Source of the DNA: Vogesella indigofera | GTDB taxonomy: Bacteria > Pseudomonadota > Gammaproteobacteria > Burkholderiales > Chromobacteriaceae | Reading direction: 5' to 3' | Assembly: GCF_003633895.1 (NCBI RefSeq) | Contig: NZ_RBID01000011.1 | Coordinates: 620,001-684,000, forward strand | Length of the DNA stretch: 64,000 nucleotides | In this document: in pieces, positions 63,381 to 64,000 of the stretch | Layout of the letters: every line of letters begins with the position of its first letter | Numbering within the stretch: position 1 is the stretch's first letter | Notes under the pieces: model-generated | The model's database searches: none | What the model saw: only the letters and a program-made list of their open reading frames with translations | Told to the model about the DNA's origin: nothing | Translations under genes and position numbers: made by a program

Positions 63381-64000
63381 TCATCGCCGTTTCAGGTAGC
63401 CCGACTGCGCCCGGCGGCGCTGTGGGGCGGGTAAAGCAGAAGACCCCGCTTTGGGGGCGGGGTCTTTTGCGGTTGCAGGGTTGGTCACAGTGGGCGGCGC
63501 CTGATCAAACAGGCCGGTCTGCGCGTACTTGATCTTGAGCCGTTCCCAGTCTGCCGCCTGATAGCGATGCAGGCCCAGGTAGTGCGCCATGGCCAGGTTG
63601 TACACGTTCAGGTCCAGTACCTCGTTGCGCTCGGACTTTGGCTTGACCCAGTCGGTCACGGCACGGCCTTTGACGTAGCGGATCAGCTTGCGCTCGGCGG
63701 TGAGCTGGTCGAAGTGCTCGGCCGGCAGGTCTTTGCTGAAGTGCTGCGCTCCCGGGCCTTCCAGCAGCTTGAAGCGGTTGTAGAGCCAGTCCTTGGCGGT
63801 ATCGGTGCCGATCAGCCACAGTTCGCAACCGCCCTTCTCGGTAGTGCCGCGCCATGTGACATCGACCTTGCTCGGCCGCTGAGGCAGCACCGGCTTGCCG
63901 CGCTTGGATTCCCCCTTGATCGCCAGGATGTGGCGCCAGCGACGCAGACGACAGAACTGGTAGACCTCTTGCGTATGGTTACCGCCCGAGTCCACTGCGC
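63381..64000 (-). CDS. Phage terminase large subunit (lambda gpA-like), C-terminal part
   Basis: Only the last 205 or so residues are present; the gene runs off the right edge. NHTQEVYQFCRLRRWRHILA, then GRAVTDWVKPKSERNEVLDL and YNLAMAHYLGLHRY belong to the C-terminal nuclease region of the GpA family. It packages DNA into the head. A GC-rich hairpin lies within the 3' end (63446-63472). Confidence 0.9.
   Translation of the reverse strand, partial: AVDSGGNHTQEVYQFCRLRRWRHILAIKGESKRGKPVLPQRPSKVDVTWRGTTEKGGCELWLIGTDTAKDWLYNRFKLLEGPGAQHFSKDLPAEHFDQLTAERKLIRYVKGRAVTDWVKPKSERNEVLDLNVYNLAMAHYLGLHRYQAADWERLKIKYAQTGLFDQAPPTVTNPATAKDPAPKAGSSALPAPQRRRAQSGYLKRR

Noticed and set aside
63446-63472. Transcription terminator inside the terminase gene
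   Set aside because: The GC-rich stem lies within coding sequence and its T-run follows on the plus strand, where no gene is present.

Overview
The window reads as chromosome of a GC-rich betaproteobacterium of the order Neisseriales, most likely a Chromobacteriaceae member (Vogesella/Chromobacterium-like). This is an inference from the tig-clpP-clpX-lon-hupB-ppiD order, the CysB-type operon, a complete narGHJI set with two narK genes, and the overall protein character. No rRNA operon or intact tRNA was seen, so the genus is not proven.

Layout. 0-3.8 kb: a sulfate ABC importer operon (cysT-cysW-cysA) ending in a translationally coupled cysB-type regulator, followed by a small inverted-repeat element. 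4-19.5 kb, all on the minus strand: a nitrate respiration block with two nitrate transporters (narK1, narK2), a chemoreceptor, a glucose/galactose-type transporter, narGHJI, and a second chemoreceptor whose sensor looks like a NIT (nitrate/nitrite) domain. Together these would sense, import and reduce nitrate. 19.8-33 kb: housekeeping genes (rnk, an alpha/beta hydrolase, a 2Fe-2S ferredoxin, dnaB, a flavoprotein, sodB, ppiD, hupB, lon, clpX, clpP, tig).

Upstream of tig only the 3' end of a tRNA-Leu remains (33323-33352). It is next to GGGAC repeats, which marks the likely left junction of foreign DNA. To the right come a D-amino-acid scavenging trio (LysR regulator, amino-acid binding protein, N-acyl-D-amino-acid deacylase), a BRO/ORF6N antirepressor, a very AT-rich two-gene Kiwa anti-phage system (kwaA-kwaB), and small cargo genes including a decayed antitoxin. 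From 44.4 kb to the right edge lies a prophage read on the minus strand. It has a holin/endolysin/Rz-Rz1 lysis cassette, a P2-type contractile tail and baseplate, and a lambda-type head module cut off inside the terminase gene. No integrase is in the window.

The most unusual signal is not a gene. A nine-base word, GTTGGCCGC, usually within the longer context TTGCGGCCAAC(C/G)TT on the other strand, occurs 42 times on the two strands. It lies in genes and intergenic DNA, and three times as an inverted pair forming a hairpin between genes. It behaves like the DNA uptake sequences of Neisseria and Pasteurellaceae but is not a dialect I know. It is missing from the AT-rich Kiwa genes and nearly missing from the lon-clp-tig block. 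Other points worth a look are a motif pair shared by the narG and narK1 upstream regions, FNR-like promoters before both chemoreceptors, a three-way-junction RNA candidate followed by a terminator just before ppiD, and a frameshift-encoded tail chaperone.
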